From Nigrospora sphaerica (taxonomy: Eukaryota > Ascomycota > Sordariomycetes > Amphisphaeriales > Apiosporaceae), in assembly GCA_018287875.1 (NCBI GenBank), contig JAGVVL010000002.1, positions 4,464,001 through 4,528,000 on the forward strand: a stretch of 64,000 nt of DNA. Reading direction: 5' to 3'. A program made the translations under genes and the position numbers. This document shows, piece by piece, positions 60,166 through 64,000 of this stretch (its first letter is position 1; the number at the start of each line of letters is the position of its first letter). The notes beneath the pieces are model-generated. The model worked only from the letters and a program-made list of their open reading frames with translations, ran no database searches and was not told the origin of the DNA.

Positions 60166-60396
60166 CAGAGATACTCTGTCGATACGCCAAACTACCAGGC
60201 TGCCGGCTTGCGCTCGAATCTACCATCACAGGAAGCGGAACGATTCGACACAGCCGCAAATGCAAACAACAAACTCCTGCCCACCCCGTCCTTTTCACAG
60301 CAAAACGCCCGTCCTGAACATTTCCTCGGGCCTCTCCTACACCTCCGCCCACACATACATACACACACATACACACATGCACATACGCTAACACGC
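59658..60396. other. Intergenic region with a CA-rich tract
   Basis: Upstream region of the GST-kappa-like gene and 3' flank of the RNA polymerase I gene. It is dominated by CA-rich sequence from about 60000 to 60170. Long open frames through it (His-Thr or Cys-Val repeats) are artefacts of the repeat. Confidence 0.6.
60090..60161. repeat. (CA)n microsatellite
   Basis: About 35 uninterrupted CA units, with looser CACATA repeats on the left. It lies about 240 bp downstream of the RNA polymerase I subunit stop codon. Confidence 0.97.
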
Positions 60397-63300
60397 CTAT
60401 ACCATTGTGTTCTTGCCGTTCTTGGCGTGTACCCGCGTCAGCACGTCGAACGCGCCCGTGCCCACCTTGGACAGCTTGCCCATGACGATGCGGCCCGACG
60501 GAGTGTTCAGGTCGTCCCAGTCGCCATCGAGCACCGCGTCCTTGAGGAACGCAAGCGTCGTCTCGAAACTCATCTTGGTGAACGGGCTGACGTTGCCCCG
60601 CAGACCCATCCGGTTGAAGGGCGTGAACCCGCCGTTCCGCGTCATGTGGTCGCCGATGAGGTTCAGCTACACACCCCACGTTAGCAGCCACCTCCTGGGA
60701 AGTTTCCCCATCAATCACACTTACATGGCGGTTGTCCACGCTGATGCCGTGGCTGCCGAAGACGGCCCCCAGTTCGAGAATGATGCTCTTGCGAGCCGCT
60801 TCCACACCGTAGACGCCTGTGTGCACATCGCTCCGTTAGTCGCCCGTCCATAACACCTTGCGCCTCCTGCCGGGCTGTCACTTACGCAGAACTGACGCGA
60901 TGTCGTTCGTCTGGGTCTTGTTGGGGTTGATCATATGAGGATACTTCATCATCGCCTCCAAGTTGGATCCCTTGGTGTGGATAACCTTGCACTTCCTATC
61001 CTCGCCCGTCTGCGGATCCTTGATCGTCTCCTCGGGCACGTACGTGCACTCGCCAACACCCTCGATCTGCTGGATCACCGTCTTCTTCACCGCCGACTGG
61101 ACGATGCTCAACATCAGAATCTTGGGGAGGTTGGTGTCGAACTCGAGTGAGAACTCGCACCATCCGCCTTTGGCCTCATCGCAGGCGAACCTCGAAATCG
61201 CGTCGAATCGTTCCTTCGCCCGCGCCTCGCGGCCCCGGTTGAGCGCCGCCTTGTCCAATCCCTCGGCCTCGGCGCCACCTTGAGGCCCAGGACTGCCGCC
61301 GAATCCTTCGTCTTCGGGCCCTTCGGCCTCGTCGTCGTCGGCCGCTTCACGCTCCAGTCGCTGCTGGATCGTGTCATCCTCCTCATCGTTGGGCCCGTAG
61401 CTGACGGCCTCGGCGCGGTTCGCACGTTGCTTGGCATTGGTCGCGTCATCGTCGTCGCCGTCGTCGTCGTCGTCATCGTCTTCCCGAGGCAGTCGTTCAG
61501 CCTCAGGTGCCGCCATCTCGACGTTGCCGGCCTTGACGCCAACCTCGGGCACTGCCCCGTTGTCCTTGTCTGCTCTCGCCTTGATCTCCTTCTTGATCTG
61601 CCTCTCCAGCTGCGAAAGGAACTTGGTTTCGACCGCCTTCAGGACGTCGGCTACCTTGATGCCGTACGTGTCCGTGTACTCGTGCGAGTCGAAGAACTGC
61701 AACCGAATATCGTAGATCTTGGCGAGTCGGTAGCCATCGCCCTTGCCGACGCGCTCCTTGACCTTCACCTTGTCCGTGACGTGTGACAGGGGGAGCACGC
61801 TGATGGCCTTAGAGAACCGCACGATCTCATCCTCGGGCAGCTCCTCGTTCACGAGCAGCGTCATTGCCGGCGTCGAGATGCGGTCGCTGGCCGTCATAAG
61901 AATTTCTCGAAGACGAGGGATACCCAAGGTGACGTTTTTGGCCGAGTGACCAGCCAAGTGGAACGTGTTCAGCGTCATCTGCGTCGACGGCTCTCCAACC
62001 GACTGCCCGGCAACGATGCCCACCGCTTCGCCAGGCTCCACCAGCGAGCTGAGATACTTGGTATGCAGTAGGATCTCGGCGTACTTGCGAGAGATCAGCT
62101 CCGTGAGCTTGTTCTTCTCCCCCTTCTCGCCCTTGGCCTTCAGCAGACCGTCCTTGTTCTCCTTGATGTACTCGGTGACCTTCTCATAGAACTTCTCCGA
62201 CGTGGCGAACGCGTGGCGGTTGGGGTTCAGCTCCGCCAAAATGGGATCGCGTGCGAGCGCACTGTTCGCCCTGGCCTCCTTGACCGCCATTTTGTTGTAC
62301 TTTTGGGCAAACTCGCGCGTCGAGAAAATGTCTTGGTTCCAGCCCCTCTCGTCGATAGACAGCTGTGCTACCTCTGAAGCTCGGTTGCGAAGCACGAAGC
62401 CGAAGTCATGAAGGTACCTTTGTTTGGTGATGTCAAGACCGTCCTCTCCGTACTGTCGACGACGTGCGGATTAGCTGCGGCCCTCTCATCGTCCTGTCTT
62501 CGTCCCAAAAACTTACCAAGAACTGAATTATTGAACCGTCTGAGTCTCTGACAGAAGTATCGTATGCCACCTTCAAGCCCTCCATGCCTTTGATGAGACC
62601 TACGACCAAGCTGGTTAGCACAAAAGTTATCGGGAATGCAGAGCGGGCTGGGACTGCGCGGCTTACATCTCTGCAGGTAGCCGGATCGCGACGTCTTGAC
62701 AGCAGTGTCAATCAGACCTTCACGGCCTGCCATGTGATGGAAGTAGTACTCCTGCGGCCGAATGCCCGTCAAGAATCGCTGCACAATGTACCCGCCGGCT
62801 CGGATGTTGCTCTCGAACGGCCTGAAGCAAGGAAGCGACTTGCCGCTAACCATCAGCGGCACACGACGGCCCTCGAGAACCTGTTGCCCAAGGTTACAGG
62901 AGATAAGGTTTGCGTTGACACCACTGCCCTTGGCTCCTGAAATTGTCATAGACTGCATTTGGTTCTTGGGGAATTGCTTCTCGAGGCCGTACGGAAGACA
63001 GGCGGCAGTGACGGCACTCGACACAAGAGAAGATGTTGCGTTGATCAACGTGTCCAGGCCTTCTTGCTGCTTGTCGTCTCTCATGACGGCCTCGAGGCGC
63101 TCCAATAGAAGCGGGTCGGTAGCTTCGATGCCCTTTTGCTGGTCCAGGCTTACGTATTTGGCGGCCGTCTCGAGGCCGACACGCGAAGCCGCTTCGAGCT
63201 CCCTTTTGCGGTTTTTCTCGCCTTGGGGGGTGAGACGCAGATCGTCCATGCCGCAGCTGAAGGCCCGCATGCTGAGATACCTGGTCAAAAGGCGGCCCAT

Positions 63301-64000
63301 ACAACTCAGAAGTTTCGCTGCCGTGACCGGGCCCCAAGTTTCGTGAATGGCGTGAATGAAGCCGCCACCGCTGGGGCCCAGGTGCGCCTTGTCGAGGATG
63401 CCGTGGATGAACTCGCCGTCTTGGAACAAAACCTGTCCCTCCTCCGACTTATCCGCCCAGCGGTTGGCAGGAACCTGCGACTTGCCGGTGAGCCACAGGT
63501 CGCCGAAACCAACGGGCTTCATGTTCTTCAAGATGGTGGTGATGACCTGCTTTCCGGTCCAGCGCCGTACGGGCCTGAGAATGGCCGGAGGGACCAGTTC
63601 AAGCCTGTCCGAAGTGATGTGGCCGTGCTCGGGCCTGAGCGCGTTGTAGACGAGCTGCTGGTATGCACCCTGGTCCAACAGGGTGTCCCGGTTGCAGAGC
63701 GCGACAGACACGGACAAGTGGTCCTGAATCAAACCTCGCAGAGGCTTGCCCGCTGTGCCCGAGAGGTACTGGTGGTCCGTATCGGCAATCTGCATGGCCT
63801 CAGCACGAGCCAGTTCGTTCTGGGGGAAATGCATGTTCATCTCGTCACCGTCGAAATCGGCGTTGTACGTGTTGCAGTTGGCGTAGTGCATGCGAATCGT
63901 CTTTTCTCCCGGAAGCACGCGTACCCGGTGGCCCATGATGGAGGGCTTGTGCAGCGTCGGCTGACGGTTCATCAAGACGACGTCTCCGTTGCCCAGATGA
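60397..64000 (-). CDS. RPA190: RNA polymerase I largest subunit (A190), 5' truncated by the window
   Basis: The catalytic subunit that transcribes 35S rRNA in the nucleolus. Visible exons: 64000-62667 (continuing beyond the window), 62599-62517, 62452-60886, 60816-60725 and 60666-60397, giving about 1,115 codons of a protein usually near 1,700. The frame is open at the window edge ([19 protein letters not shown]). The active-site loop [15 protein letters not shown] holds the three magnesium-binding aspartates. The trigger-loop region has [19 protein letters not shown] and [13 protein letters not shown]. An acidic insertion ([18 protein letters not shown] onward) marks the A190-specific jaw expander. 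The C-terminus has [14 protein letters not shown], ending NGKNTMV. Introns are 58-69 bp. The A190 identity, rather than Rpb1 or Rpc1, rests on the acidic insertion and the lack of a heptad tail. Confidence 0.95.

Noticed and set aside
59854..60826. Frames up to 276 codons through the CA tract, both strands
   Set aside because: Open only because the dinucleotide repeat has no stops; the minus-strand version also includes RNA polymerase I intron sequence.

Overview
The window is nuclear DNA of a filamentous ascomycete (Pezizomycotina, most likely Sordariomycetes). The evidence is short 48-142 bp GT-AG introns, GC-rich codon usage, a single-chain pentafunctional AROM gene, a divergent H3/H4 pair, and an AT-rich block full of transposons mutated C to T and G to A as by repeat-induced point mutation (RIP). 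I do not name a species.

Bases 1 to about 29,050 are a gene-free AT-rich island built from nested transposons. It holds four or five pogo/Fot1-type DNA transposon copies. One well-preserved copy (10971-12829) sits inside an older, opposite-strand copy (9222-12913). There are at least two MITE-like elements, and several solo LTRs, four of them with recognisable 5-bp target duplications. A heavily mutated Ty3/gypsy chromovirus (integrase plus chromodomain, about 17640-25360) is split by a solo LTR and by a complete second chromovirus (19099-24964). The second element has 289-bp LTRs, TCAAT duplications and one continuous gag-pol frame broken only by stop codons. A GC-rich repeat of about 210 bp (family X) occurs three times. 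No intact transposase or polymerase frame remains, so the island looks inactive.

At about 29.05-29.15 kb the composition changes abruptly to GC-rich, gene-bearing DNA. The order is: rhomboid-family membrane protease (+); small hydrophilic protein (-); 11-exon major facilitator (DHA1-type) drug/polyamine transporter (-); pentafunctional AROM shikimate-pathway enzyme (+); C2H2 zinc-finger regulator resembling Rpn4 (-); an 8.5-kb stretch without a recognisable gene; histone H4 (-) and H3 (+) sharing a divergent promoter; kappa-class glutathione transferase/DsbA-like protein (-); and the C-terminal two thirds of the RNA polymerase I largest subunit (-), running off the right edge. Exon joins were deduced by eye from splice sites and conserved protein sequence; every multi-exon join preserves the reading frame.

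The genes do not form a pathway or cluster. They are mostly housekeeping functions (aromatic amino-acid synthesis, chromatin, rRNA transcription, proteasome or stress regulation, transport). I found no undescribed biosynthetic or defence system. The most informative material is the layered transposon archaeology on the left.
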